Source: Hymenopus coronatus (taxonomy: Eukaryota; Arthropoda; Insecta; Mantodea; Hymenopodidae). Taken from it: a stretch of 64,000 nucleotides of DNA. Below, in pieces: positions 36,145-47,689 of this stretch. Numbering within the stretch: the first letter of the stretch is position 1; each line of letters opens with the position of its first letter. The notes beneath the pieces were generated by a model. That model was given only the letters and a program-made list of their open reading frames with translations. It had not been told where the DNA came from and did not search any database. The stretch is from contig CM060899.1 in NCBI GenBank assembly GCA_030762935.1, positions 65,088,501 to 65,152,500 of the forward strand, in the 5' to 3' direction. The translations under genes and the position numbers were made by a program.

Positions 36145-36256
36145 CATATATATATATATTGGCTCCTAGACGCTCCGCATTGTATAATAAGGTTAATTGC
36201 ACTGCCTAAAAAGCGTTCCATATATGATGTAACTATCGTACATCTTTATCCCCATT
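35661..36256. other. No gene seen; (TA)n microsatellite at 36113-36161
   Basis: Spacer with a G-run near 35.68 kb, a (CAC/CAT)-rich tract at 36000-36025 and an interrupted TA/CATA microsatellite at 36113-36161. Confidence 0.6.
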
Positions 36257-36554
36257 GGCGGCCTCCGTGGTGTAATGGTTACCATGCTAACTTCATATCC
36301 CCAAGGTCGCGGGTTCAAACCCAGCGGAGGACGATGGATTTTTTCGGGCGTAAAAATCCTTAGCATGGCTTCCTTCGGAAGGGAAGTAAAGCTGTGGGTC
36401 CCGTGTCGTAGATTTACGGCACGTAAAAGAACCTCAAGCCTGATAAAGAGAGGCCTCTGAGCAAAATTAAGCGATCTTTCACGCCCAATATAGAATGGGA
36501 CGCTGAGAACCAAAGCAGTTAAAGAGCGTCCATAAATAACAGGCCATTTCCATT
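36257..36554 (+). repeat. SINE-1, full-length reference copy with TSD
   Basis: The best copy in the window. The tRNA-like head (36261-36330) starts GCCTCCG and ends CGGAGG, so an acceptor-stem-like pairing survives. The A-box region tggtgtaatggtt lies at 36268-36280 and the B box ggttcaaaccc at 36312-36322. The body follows, with the conserved block tagcatggcttccttcggaa and aggcctctgagcaaaatt. A 12-bp target-site duplication TTTATCCCCATT lies at 36245-36256 and 36555-36566. Such an element needs a LINE partner and pol III transcription (family knowledge). Confidence 0.95.
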
Positions 36555-36566
36555 TTTATCCCCATT

Positions 36567-37569
36567 TTTTATTTCCACAGGACAATATAAGTCTAGTAAG
36601 TCCCATAGAATGAAGTTCATCAGGATTGAAGTTCATGCAATACACGGAGTAATGAGTTTACCTTCTATGTTTATTATTCCACAGCTAACAATAAAAACAG
36701 CCGACTAAAGCTATTGCTCGTAATATTATATTGCTGTTCAAAATTTTCGTTTACATTTGCCACATTAAAGCTTATTACGTAATGGGTAAGTACCACCATA
36801 AACACCAAACTTCATTGTCTTCATTTTTTGTTCCAAATTATGATTCTATTATGTCAATGTGGCATTGGACATTTGCATGAGCTTATCCCACATGCAAACC
36901 ACACCATGATACAAATTATAGTACCACGGTAATAGTGTATATCTTTCAGTGTAACGGGAGTCATGTGAATCCTGGAACCCGTTTCACGAAGTTGCAAATT
37001 ACAAATCCACAAACGGACGGGAAATGCTACGGTAAGTACAAATTACACATTTTTATGGTTCATAGAACATTTAAAAATAGTCGTGTAGTAACATTTATAT
37101 CTATATACTTTGAGTTCTATAAAGTGGGCCATGCTTTCCAAAATAGACCGATTAAGGATCGTTTACACAGGGACGGTCGTCAGTGACGGTCACTGATAGA
37201 GATACATTCGTTTGGAGCATTCACTTCAGGACACTACACTGCTTCGCCGAGTCACTGTGACGCGGCAGGATCTCGCCCTCACCAAGGTCAGTGTGTTCAG
37301 TGCACTCACCGCCAGAATACATTAGTTTGAATTGGAGTATTCGCATTGGTTTACAGATCACAGACACAGTGTTGCAGATTTGCAAACAGACAGGCAGTCA
37401 TTTCTGAGCAAAGTGATCAGCAAAACATTCATTATACATCATAGAGGGTGATTTATATAGAGCTGACACACTTCTTTCTTTAATTGTTTCAAAACGAATT
37501 GTGCTAGCGACAAATTATTATACCTAAATTGTAGAGGAATTTTGGGAGATTATTTATCTCTATAGCAAA
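36567..37569. other. No gene seen; CpG-rich patch 37.15-37.35 kb
   Basis: AT-rich except for 37150-37350, which is richer in CG (gggacggtcgtcagtgacgg, tcactgtgacgcggcagga) and may be the end of an unidentified DNA transposon. I see no matching end elsewhere in the window. Confidence 0.4.
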
Positions 37570-38004
37570 TGAAAATGTCCTCCAGCCTGCATAGGCACAA
37601 CTCAACACGTCGTTCCATGTTACTGGCCACTTGTTGGAGGACTCTGTTGTCAATATTATGAATATCCTTTGTGATGTGCTTCAGATCGTCCAATGTCTGG
37701 GGACGTGTGGCCTAAACTTTGTCTTTTAGGTAACACCATAGAAAGAAGTTCAGCGATGTCAAATCCGGAGATCTCGGTGGCCACAGGTTCCTGGAAATTA
37801 TCGGTCGTCAAAGAAACTTGCAATTAGGTTCATGGATTCATTTGATGTATGGCATGTAGTGCCATCTTGCTGAAAATATCCTTGACTCAGCTCTACATCG
37901 TCCAGTTGCTCAACAAACTCCATGAAAATAAGAGGGTACTCTGTAGTGTTCACAGTCTGGTACATCTGCGCATCTAGTGACAAGGAATCGAACCTCCAGA
38001 ACAT
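37570..38004 (-). pseudogene. DUF4817-type transposase C-terminal relic
   Basis: The minus-strand frame from 38004 reads YFQQDGTTCHTSNESMNLIA (second catalytic Asp in QQDG) and, after one stop/frame change, NLWPPRSPDLTSLNFFLW (third Asp) and TLDDLKHITKDIHNID, then RRVELCLCRLE, the usual C-terminal tail. The N-terminal half is missing. Confidence 0.83.
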
Positions 38005-38437
38005 TCTGCTTAATTATGTGCTAAAATTGGGTCACTGAATGAATTTCCAACTGAATAATTAAAGAAAGAAATGTCCGTTCTATATAAATCACTCTGTATT
38101 ATACACATTATAGCTATTTGATTAATTCGAAAGATTTTATAAGTAAGTAGAAAGTCATTCTGCTATTCAGGATATAAAAATCGATGACTGTGGCGTCTTG
38201 GCTCAGATCGTCATAAGGGGTGTAAAACAATCCTTTCTCCAGGCGATCACATAGCAGTAGATGTACTGTAATTTATTTTTATTCTCCTCCTCCTCCTTAG
38301 AAGAAATGACAAAAGTTCCTCTTCGCTCGAGTCCATTTCACTAACTAATCCTTGGCAATACCTGCAGTGTCAGACACCAATGATCCAGGAGTGTTCACCA
38401 CAATCACCGGTGACCATAGCTGGCGACCATCACCAGT

Positions 38438-38737
38438 CTTTCGCCCTCCGTGGTGTAATGTTTACCATACTAACTTCATATACCCAAGGTCGCGGGTTCA
38501 AACCTGGCGGAGGACGATGGCTTTTTTCGGGCGTAAAAATCCTTAGCATGGCTTCCTTCGGAAGGGAAGTAAAGACGTTGGTCCTGTGTCTTAGATTCGG
38601 CACGTAAAAGAACATTAAGCCTGATAGAGAGGCCTCTGGGCAAACCGAAGCGGTCTTTAACTCCCAGTATAGAATGGGATGCTGAGAACCACAGTAGTTA
38701 AAGAGCGTCCAAAAATTTCACGCCATTTATATTTTTT
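38438..38737 (+). repeat. SINE-1 copy, full length
   Basis: The head begins gccctccgtggtgtaatg, with the B box gggttcaaacc at about 38492 and the closing ggcggagg. The whole body is present. An 8-bp repeat TCACCAGT at 38430-38437 and 38738-38745 is a plausible target-site duplication. Confidence 0.93.
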
Positions 38738-38745
38738 TCACCAGT

Positions 38746-39309
38746 GACTTAAGAAGGCCTAAGGTGGCAAAAACTTTTTACCATTAGTTTTCGGGAGAAC
38801 TGAGAAGAAATTCTAAAAGCAATAGAACAGAATAAGAAATGCTATTTGCAGATTTTACTGATAAGGTTGCGAATCAGAGAAATAGCGAGGATGGAAATTT
38901 ACAGAAAGGCACAACCACTAGGCCTTGTACCATTAAACAAACAATTGTCATATACAAGATATACTATACGGCAACATGAGAAAAAACACAATCAAGGTAT
39001 TAATAATGCATTTGGTAATTTAACTACTGGCCGATGTCATTCAAGAGAAATTACAGTTTCTCATAACACATTCGAAATCTTTCTCTTCACTTAATTCTTT
39101 TCTCTTAATTCAATATTAATTCTAGGTATCCCAAAGTAATGTTCTTGTTCGTTGCCGAGGGTTAGAGGGTTATGTTGTTAATTCTATGGGATTTATCATC
39201 AAAAGAAGTCGAACATGTATTTCTATAGAAACTTTAATTGCACAGTTCCTGCCATTTCAAAATATAAACAACCTTAAAATACATTTGTTTTCCCACGTCA
39301 AGGGTAGGG
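38746..39309. other. No gene seen
   Basis: An 82-codon frame at 38846-39094 has a fairly protein-like start but no recognisable domain and no splice or promoter context. Left unassigned. Confidence 0.4.
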
Positions 39310-39984
39310 TAAAAATCTGATGTGTACCATTCACATGACTTTCTCTATATCCCTACAACAAATTATTCTTAAAAAGCTTATACTTCTATTTACTTGATGC
39401 TAATCAGAAAAAAAAAGGCAGAAATAGTCTTATTACTTGCTTCCTTGTAAGTAGAAGCGAAATAAGGGACTACCATAGGTTAAATTGTTAATGAAGTTCC
39501 TTTGTTTATGTGGATAGGAGTTGGCAAGTTTTTCATAGCAGAAACGAAAAATAAGGAATGTCTCAAAAACGACGAACTCCACGAAAAAAATGCATATAAC
39601 ATAAATTGTGTGTTTTAAGGTGCTCTACATTTTTTGTAGAGTAAGTTTTTGTCCATCTCTTACGGTTTAGCAGTTATTTAAAATTCAGTAAAATTCAACC
39701 AGAATAAACTACTCTTCAGAGGCTATTCCCAGAAAATTCAAGATATACACTTTATTTGTCAGGTAAATATCTTTAATACACGAAATTTTAATCAAAATCG
39801 TTAAGAGTCATTTTTGAGAAAATCAAAATTTTCGAAAAAAGTTCCATGTAAGGGGTAGTTGGGGGTTGGGGCGATTTTTCTCAAAATCTTCGTATCGCAT
39901 CCCTGGAAGATACTAAACTTAAATACCAAGTTTGGTATTTTACCGAATTTTCGTTTTTGAGTTATCGTGTTCACAGGCACATGG

Positions 39985-40015
<31 letters not shown>

Positions 40016-40160
40016 CCTTTTTGTGAAAATGCTTTTTTTGGTTACAGGGGACCCTAAAACATATATTTCCGTTGAAATCTCGGTATCGAATTTTTTGGTG
40101 GAGTGCAATACATTCTCTACATACTATGTATGTATATAGTGAGTATAGAGAAAGTAAAAA
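39310..40160 (+). repeat. Repeat R copy, near full length
   Basis: Starts aaaatctgatgtgtaccatt, then cacatgactttctctatatc; runs through all family blocks; a perfect (AC)n run at about 39986-40012 expands the CA-rich block. It ends agtatagagaaagtaaaaa. The 129-codon minus-strand frame within it is not a gene. Confidence 0.93.
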
Positions 40161-40729
40161 TTCGGTACAAAATTTGTACTTTTGTAACAAATAACTATTT
40201 CATTTTTATGATAATGACATGGGGATCTGTTATTTTCTGCTTCACTTACAGATTTATAATGTTATCTTTATGAAATTCGAAGAAGTAAAAATTTCTTAAA
40301 CGTTTTCTCCTGTAATTTGTACTTTCATGAAACGAGCCCCTGGTCGTTAAAACGTGCATATTGAAATTAATACCAAGGTCGAAAAATTCCGTCACTCATA
40401 ATAGTAATCTACAGCAATTTCACAATGGATTGCCACTGTCGTTTGTTTTTGTGCCTAAAGAAACGTAGCTTTTCAGCATGAATTTCACCACCGCTTATGA
40501 GACGTTTCGCTAAATAAATGATTACATTAATTAATAAAGTAAAAGATTATAATTTCCTACGAACAATTGACAATCAGCACCATGTAAGTATCTACTCATA
40601 CAGCTTTGGAATCGCCTTTGTTAATTTCCTAATACCCTTTTCCTTGCTTCAGATTGACTGCCTCAACGCATCTCTTATGTAAGTCACCAAATAAATGTAT
40701 TTCACACGGAAATACATCACTATTCCGAG
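40161..40729. other. No gene seen
   Basis: AT-rich spacer. Near 40315 the sequence ctttcatgaaacgag resembles, inverted, the block cccgtttcacgaagttg at 36977; this may be the shared end of a small DNA element, but evidence is thin. Confidence 0.35.
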
Positions 40730-40945
40730 GTATTTTAGTTTTTTTATAGTGTTTAACGCCCGCTTTTACTGCAAATGGCCCCGTAGGTTGATGACACTGA
40801 TGATACATGGAACGAAGATGGAGCACCGTTGGAATGCGGTGGCGGGGGAAACTGGAGAACCCAGAGAAAACTCGCCCCTGCGCCGTTTTGTCCACCACAA
40901 ATCTCATATACTGTCGCTTTGGATCGAACCCGGGTCGCTTAGGTG
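40730..40945 (-). repeat. SINE-3 copy
   Basis: The minus-strand head contains cgggttcgatcc (B box, 40926-40937 in + orientation as ggatcgaacccg). The body has tttgtggtggacaaaacgg, tctccagtttcccccgcc and atcagtgtcatcaacctac, ending in gtgtttaacgcccgc reversed. Same family as 44085-44330. Confidence 0.85.
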
Positions 40946-41069
40946 AGTTTCAGTTTGGTGGGTATATGTTTTATAAACCATCATTTGCGCTCAAATGTAT
41001 TTTTCACAGAATAACGCTAAATAATTTTAAGACGTGATTCATGAGCTATAATTGAGTATGTTGTTATCG

Positions 41070-41205
41070 ACGGCACGGGACCAATGGCTTTATTTCCCTT
41101 CGAAGGAAGCCACGCTAAGGATTTTTACGCCCGAAAAAGATCCATCGCCCTCCGCCGAGTTTGATCCCACAATCTTAGGAATAGAGGTTAGCATGTTATG
41201 GCTAG
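41070..41205 (-). repeat. SINE-1 5' half
   Basis: Reverse orientation: cggcacgggaccaatggctt, cgaaggaagccacgctaagg, tttttacgcccgaaaaag, tccatcgccctccgccgagt, tttgatccca (B box), then ttagcatgttatggct, a remnant of the A-box side. The 3' body (the aggcctctgagc part) is missing. Confidence 0.82.
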
Positions 41206-41463
41206 ATTACGGAGAACGAATGGAGTATCGCTTGTTTTATTCTCTTTAGATTTTGGAACATCACTTGAATTCTGGTTTTTAACATCGTTATATCACAGTG
41301 AACCTAAAAACCTGCGTTTCATTACTTAAATGGTAAGGGCTTCCATCGAATATTCACAGTACTGTGTGACTGTGGATACAGTTATTAATGTTACTATTAA
41401 CTTATGCTTACTAAAGTGCTCCTTTTATGGAAGAGCTTTCAGTTTTACAGCTTATTTTAAAAA

Positions 41464-42080
41464 TGTTCCGCATTACTTACACAAAACTAGCAGACATGCA
41501 TTGCGTTTATGGTGCTGCTTGCGGGAAATGTGAAAAGGACATGAGATATTTATGCTGAGGTTTACCCAAGAAGAAATTTGCCCCATCACAAAACTTTTAC
41601 TCTCGTGCATCAACGAATACGAGAAATAGGAACTTAAAAAAAAGAACAAGCGAATCGGTCGGGAGTCCAAAGAAATATAAGAACAGTGGCCAGAAATATA
41701 AGAACAGAGGATGTTCTTGACTGGGTCCATAATTCTCCGTGCACAAGCACAAGAGCAGTAGCGAAAGCCATGCACACAAGCCAGTCTTCGGTTACTAGAG
41801 TTTGTGAGATTTAATTTGTCAGGCCTAGAAAAGAAAGAGACAGAAAGATTTACCCTCTTGTTGTCTCTCTCTCTTTACGGTGACGGATGTATTTTCAAAT
41901 AGCATGTAGCCATTTAACAGACAATAGAAGGCTGGGATCGGGTGGGTGCTTTCCAAGAATTTAGACAGAACAGATAGAGTGACCCAAAGACAAGGAAGGA
42001 TAGAGCGAAATCGGACAAGTTACATCTTATAGAATTCTGCGTGAACAGCAATTACAGTACACAAGGTTTGTGTTAAAACA
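41464..42080 (+). pseudogene. DUF4817-type transposase N-terminal relic
   Basis: One + strand frame reads MHCVYGAACGKCEKDM, then QANRSGVQRNIRTV, WVHNSPCTSTRAVAKAMHTS and QSSVTRV, the helix-turn-helix domain of the large insect DUF4817 transposon group (pattern YGAA-G-N, then T(S/T)R-x2-A-x(2)-M). A further block (SYRILREQQLQYT) reappears near 42030 after about 170 unrelated bases. Stops and the missing DDE core make it non-functional. Confidence 0.75.
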
Positions 42081-43129
42081 TGAAGTTTTCTGCTACTTGA
42101 CCGGCCTGGGAGTTGGATTGCGTTAATGACGGTCCAGTGCTGGAAACCCCTGTCACAATCATTCTTCACTGTCTATTCTTCTCAGTATCAGTTGTATTTG
42201 TGTTGTTACCAATTGTACTTGTTTTTTTGAAGTGAAATGTGGAAAATATGTTGATATCTTTCGTCGCCCTGGCTTTACTGGCTTTCGATCATTCCAAACG
42301 GGTATTGGGAAACGAGAGAAACCTTTGTAATCAAAGATTGAGGTTAGGCAGTTAAGGTTTGTCAGCGGCCGTGTGGAATATATTGCTAGCTCTATTTCCC
42401 ATGTTTCAAGTTAAAGCAAATACACAATATCTCTGTACCCAGTGAATCTTTAACTTGGGGGTAGGCTCAGTGAATCCACGTTAAAATGAAGAACCTTTAT
42501 GCTAAGAATGCCAATTCATGCCACACAAAAATAAAAATGCAAATACACAATTACTTTTATTTAAACTGTAACTCCATACGATGTTTAAAGTCACACACTC
42601 CATATTTGATCCACGCATCACCATAACCACCACCGAACAAATACATGAAACCTAAGAGTGCGCGGGTTTTTTTATTTTTTTTCCATACCCACACAGACGG
42701 AACTTTTTCGTACAACGAAATACCAAATTTTAGAGAAAATGAAGCTCTACACTTACATTGGAGCTGTACTTGAACAATGTTAAGCTCAGGCTCTGGTCGG
42801 CCTTTTTTTTTTTTGAGTGCTAATATTTTTAGTATACTTATCGAGCTTAACACAACCTTTCTGGTTCACAAACTTTCATTGTTTCGTGGCTGTGTCACAT
42901 TTTAACTGAGCGTCAAGCCAACACGTTATTGTGACTGGACTCAAGGGCAACACGTCATTGAAATATAAACCCCATAATAGCCATAAAAGGAATAATCCAA
43001 ACCTTTCCCTCACTTCAGGTAAACGCATCATCGGAGGTTGAAATCAGAATAGTATTTCCACCGTTCATATCTCCAATTTGAAGCCAGACAATTTCACTTA
43101 TCTTACGGCCCTGATGTATTCTGTACGCT
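42081..43129. other. No gene seen
   Basis: Lies between N- and C-terminal transposase pieces of the same family and orientation, where a catalytic core would be expected, yet no core motif is visible. It is probably replaced by other DNA. The minus-strand frame at 42557-42853 is unassigned. Confidence 0.4.
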
Positions 43130-43375
43130 GGATAGGTAGAGCAGCGCCAATATCTGGCCAACACGTTCGCCGGATCTAACCCCCTTGGATTTTTTTTTTT
43201 TTTTCTTTTAGGACAATTTCAAACTCTTGTATACGAGACAGCGGTTAATAATGAAGAGGAGCTAATGATTAAGAGCTTTGTATGTAACACTTGACGCTAT
43301 TCGTGATATACCAGGTATTTTTTAAAGAACTCGGCAATAATTACTGCGACTCTATCAGCTATGCTCCGAATTCCC
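43130..43375 (+). pseudogene. DUF4817-type transposase C-terminal relic
   Basis: The + strand reads NIWPTRSPDLTPLDFFFFF (third catalytic Asp region, with a T-run where FLWG should be) and, one frame later, VYETAVNNEEELMIKSF. Both blocks are diagnostic of the family tail. Probably part of the same old insertion as 41464-42080. Confidence 0.78.
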
Positions 43376-44084
43376 AGGTCGGGTATTTTGACTAACAAAC
43401 ACTTATAAAATTGCTCAATTTTTGTTTGTTCTTATTTTAACAATTTTGAAGCTTTTAAAAGCATATACTTGCATAATTTAACATTGTTTTAACTTTTCTC
43501 AAGTGATTTGTATAATGGTGGAGAAAATCTTACGAATAATGGTAGTATTTGCATATATTGTTGAGATTGACATTTAAATTAATTGTAAGGTTTGGTCTAC
43601 TTCAGAACGCATGGATTTAGTGTCATATAATTAAATAAGGATTTATAAGAGAGATTTGTATAGTTTAAAATTAAAGACACGTTTGTATTTCAAAACGTTC
43701 TTAATAACTTGTAGCAAAAATGTGTATTATCCTTGAAAGTAGATGTGCAGTGGCATGATCTGGTCGCTGCAGTTGGATATCTTCGGGCGTTTACATACCC
43801 ATGGCTATCGCTTTTAGTCTCCACCTCTTTCCCCACTCCTTGTACTGAGCAATTTAACTGCTCAGGTCTATTTGCAAGGACATGTTCGGCGGATTTTTGT
43901 CTAATCCGAGGCGTGTTTCAAAAACGTTAATGACTTTAGCTCTGTAAAAATATATATTCCCGGTAAGAAAATACACAGTTAGAATCCCTGAATCACATCT
44001 TAAGGTTCGAAAGTATATCTATGTAATGTTATACGAGATAAGTCAGAATAACTCAGAAACGAATCGTAACCAGAACGTGAAGGT
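43376..44084. other. No gene seen
   Basis: AT-rich sequence. The 65-codon + frame at 43733-43930 has some protein-like composition (Cys/Ser-rich) but no start, splice or homology support. Confidence 0.4.
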
Positions 44085-44330
44085 TGGCCGCGCCGTGGCC
44101 GAGTGGTTAGACCACTTTCCTCTAACCTAAACGGCCCGGGTTCGATCCCAAGCGACCGCATGTGAAATTTGTGGTGGATAAAGTGGTGGAGGGCGTGTTT
44201 TTTCCGGGTTCTCCGGTTTCCCCCACCAACGCATTTCACCGGTGCTCCATCTTCATAACACGTATCATCAGTGTCATCGTCAGCGGTGCCATAGAGCAAA
44301 AGCTGGCGTTAAACACTAACAAAAAATAAT
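44085..44330 (+). repeat. SINE-3, best copy
   Basis: The tRNA-like head gccgtggccgagtggttaga (A box, class II style as in tRNA-Leu/Ser) is followed by cccgggttcgatccc (B box). The body tttgtggtggataaagtgg, ggttctccggtttccccc, atcagtgtcatcgtcagcgg ends at gcgttaaacac plus an A-rich tail. It is not a functional tRNA gene: the 3' acceptor strand does not pair and no variable arm closes. Confidence 0.9.
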
Positions 44331-44603
44331 TCGAAGTTAAGAATTGCATACGTAGGAAGGCTCGGCAGAGATAGCTAGTTTTTCGTATTGCAAACTATAG
44401 CGAACCAAACAAACTACAAGTCAGTGCATGATTAGCCCCTTCCGTCATGACTATAAGAGGAAAAACGTAAACTTTTGTGCATATACCACTGTGAACTATA
44501 CCCAGCGGGGAAGATTTTTTTTGAAAATTCCTGATACCGTAAATAATTTGCAACTAATGAAAAGTTTATATTTTTATAGATGGTGCTGAAATAAACTTCA
44601 AAT

Positions 44604-44787
44604 ATGCAATTTATCCCAGAAATACCGCCAGAGTCAGTTTTCAACGTTTATCATCCGTCACCAGCAACATTACAGCTTGAATCAGAGAAGCAACATGATT
44701 TTCAGCTACATATTCTGAAATGGATCAGAACTCAACCTGATGAACTAAATCTCATGTGTCTGCTTCCAGTGATTACAAACGCACAAG
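44604..44787 (+). CDS. TCTE1: DRC5/TCTE1-like protein, exon 1
   Basis: Start ATG at 44604 with an in-frame TAA 12 bp upstream and no acceptor AG between them, so this is the first coding exon. It encodes 61 codons plus one base; the peptide opens MQFIPEIPPESVFNVYHPSP and has the hydrophilic-to-leucine pattern HILKWIRTQPDELNLMCLLP. The donor is caag|gtaagg (GT at 44788), leaving phase 1. The Kozak context (tcaaatATG) is weak. An AG at 44577-44578 after a T-rich stretch could be the acceptor of a 5' UTR exon. This N-terminal region is the least conserved part of the family; identity comes from exons 2-4. Confidence 0.75.
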
Positions 44788-45344
44788 GTAAGGTCTACTT
44801 ACATTTTTAAACTTGGATTACTGCGAATTCAATTGTGTTTTGGACTAAGCAGTAACTTTATCTACACTACTGTCCTGTGCGAATTAATCAGACAGAACAA
44901 TAACACAACATTTTTTATGCTTTCATGAATTTAATCATAAATTATTTCCATTTTAATTTCTTAATACCTACTAAATATGTCCTCCTTCCTTTCTTTCTTT
45001 GTTATAAATTCCATTACACGATTAGGCATTGTCACATTATTTTTGGAATGCTCATCATGCTTTTATTATTTTTTTAATTCTACACATTCCGGGTTATCAT
45101 TTTCTGGACTGGAAAATTAAAGTGATCCGGAAAGATATCCGAATTAAGTGGATTTATATCACACGCTTCAACACCAGAAATAGCAAGGCAGAATAATTTG
45201 GAATAAAATAACTGTCTTCCTGGATTATTCTACAGCTACTTGTTCACCTCTCTGTTGAAGTATGAAATAAAACGTGACACTGGTGTCAGAATGAAGGCCT
45301 TAGGTAAAAACCAAGAATAACTTGGTATGTCGTTTTTACCCACA

Positions 45345-46550
45345 GATATAGAGAGAATATGTAGGGAATGTCCTTTTCTTATGCATTGTGGTTGGTGAAG
45401 CACGTTTCTGCCAAGCCGCCATTTTTAGATACTACACTTTTGAGATTAATAGACCTTGTGAGGGTTAAATGTGCACTCTTCCCAAAAAGATTTTGTGGCA
45501 TTAAATGTTCAATTAAGCAGTAACTTTAAGCAGCAAGTTTTAAACCAGTATAATTGTCAATGCGCGTGTGGTGTTTGGATATAGTTTCTCAAATAGCATA
45601 AGTAGAGGAAAAGGAAAGGGAAATGTGTTTCAATTCATAGGTTGGGATAAAGTGATTTTGTGGTGCTAAATGTTCAGTTAAGCAGTAAATTTGGAGTGTA
45701 AGTTTTTAACCAGTATAACGGTCAGTATGTGTGTGTGTGTATGTGTGTGTGTGTGTATGTGTGTGTGTGTGTGTGTGTGGTGTTTGGTATTAGTTTCTCG
45801 AACAGCAGAAGCATAAACAAGGGAAGGGACATGTGTTTCAATACATAGGTTAGTGTACTTATTTAAGTGATTTTTCGAAGGTATACTTAGTGAAATATGT
45901 AATACATTATCAACACAACGATTCTGTATTGTTTGTTAGGTTTTAGTTTTCCAATTCGGAATGACCGTTGAGAGGCAGCCAAAATTGTCAACCCAATCCG
46001 GTTTATAAGAAACCTCTTGCTAATTCGTTCATTTAGCAGCTTATGTGCGTATGATTCCAGAACCGTGAGAATAGGGGGCGTGTTCTTAGTACTCGGAATG
46101 CAATATATACAGTCCACAGCGAAAGACTTAATCTTTTGGATACTGATACTTATCACACTTTTTTTTTTCTTTTGTGCACTTATTTATAAGTTCGTGTAGT
46201 GGAATTAATGGCTATAGGCACGAGAGACAAACAATAAGGTTTGGTCAAAATCAGATATTTTGCTCTCCTTCAGTTTTAGACCAAGAAATTAGAACAAAAT
46301 TAAGTTATCACCTTGTCGCGATATTTACTGCAATAATACCAATATATCAATAATAACTGGCCGAAAAATGTGACTGTATTAAATATTCCTTCAACTAGAG
46401 ATCTCTCCCCTTCCATTGTTCTTTGTACTTTACTTCAAAAACTTGGAAGACAATTAATTTGTCAAATGTTACGTATGGTGTGTATGGTAGTGTGTAGTTT
46501 CACAAGATGGCGGCAGGAGACAAAACGTGCTTCAGCAAAACGCTAGCATT
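45345..46550 (+). repeat. Repeat T, copy 2
   Basis: Colinear with 30280-31445: gatatagagagaatatg, gtggttggtgaagcacg, ccgccattttt, cagcaagttttaaaccagta, gtggtgtttgg..atagtttctc, ggtttataagaaacctc, ggaatgcaatatatacag, ttcagcaaaacgctagcatt. It has the same internal duplication, but the ATGs of the THAP-like starts are lost (ATT, ACG) and a (TG)n tract interrupts the second unit. Confidence 0.78.
45727..45779. repeat. (TG)n microsatellite inside repeat T
   Basis: About 50 bp of interrupted TG/TATG repeat, expanded from the short tacgtgtgtgg seen at the same place in copy 1 (30506-30516). This shows where the microsatellite was born. Confidence 0.92.
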
Positions 46551-47689
46551 ATGATTTTACCCCGAGTGATACCCTGATTGTTGAAACAATTATCTAATTA
46601 TATCAACTTGTTGCTTATATTATGTGATTGAGCTGGATACTTATTTTATGGAAGAGTGAAAAATATTCTCGCTACAAATGCTGATGTAGCTGCTCTCCAA
46701 AATCGCACAAGAAACTACAGATACAAATATTTGCTTATAAAAAAAAAAACGGCGCGCATTACAAGTTTCTCCATTTCCCTTCAACATTAATACCAATATG
46801 ACACATCTAAAGGCGGTTAATTTAAAACAATTGAACGTGTAGTTTTGTCAGAAACACCAGTGGGTCATTTTATCCTGTATCGTGTGTGTCATTTTTAGGA
46901 GTAGGTGTGAGATTGGACCATTCAAAATGATGACGTAATGCTAACAAAATGCAGTATAAGGGCAAGCACGAGATAAGACTATTCACAATGAAGTAACGTT
47001 AACATAACGCAGCACAAGGAAAACCTTGAAGCAAAGCACAAAATCAACATTCTTGATTTTGTGCTAGAACAAACCAGCTTGGCCCGCACATGCAATCGGT
47101 GAACACGTCGGAGATGGACTTCTGACAGCAATGGTGTATCCTGTCCCTTGCAAGTGAGTCAGTTTATAACACTGGGAACAGAAAGTAATCATACACGCAG
47201 GCCATTGACTCCTCCCTGCCTGGGAGGAAGTAGTGTATATTGATTGTGTGTCAGCTGTTTTGTAATGCTTCAACTATTAAGTGCGTTATAGTTTGCTTGA
47301 TTTGATGTCATTTACCTACCAAGATGCCTGTTCATATTCACTACTGCAAACGTGAAACCTTTATACGGAAGTCTTGCTTCAGCTCATAACTTCCTAGGTT
47401 CATCTACCGCTTCTTATCATTTTTTTTTATATTTGTTAATTTTATGACTGGGCATATAGAACATACTACTGTATAATTATAAATTTTGCAATTCAAGTTA
47501 TGGGCCTATCTATGCACACAAAAACATAATTCTAATAACATATGTGTTAAACAACTAAAAGTATGTGTAAATAAACTATTATCTTCTAAATATAAAACAA
47601 AAAATAAACATAATCGGCTGTATGAAACCTCAACCCGTATAACTACCTGCCTTCAATCTTCGGGGCATAGAAAAAAAATGTTTTTAGTA

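Noticed and set aside
36261..36330. Free-standing tRNA gene
   Set aside because: Head of SINE-1: followed by the family body and bounded by a target-site duplication.
36935..37186. 83-codon + frame (possible exon with gtaagt-like donor at about 37031)
   Set aside because: The start region resembles an inverted block near 40.3 kb, suggesting a small DNA element; no homology or second exon supports it.
39801..40190. 129-codon minus-strand open frame
   Set aside because: Lies wholly in an R repeat copy; its Val/Cys run comes from the (AC)n tract and other R copies do not keep the frame.
44098..44150. tRNA-Leu/Ser-like gene
   Set aside because: A and B boxes are good, but the 3' acceptor strand and variable arm do not pair, and the same sequence runs into a SINE body found at two other sites.
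44331..44603. RFX X-box promoter expected for a ciliary gene
   Set aside because: I looked for a GTTGCC-type inverted motif upstream of the DRC5-like ATG and found no convincing match; the true promoter may be further upstream if there is a 5' UTR exon.
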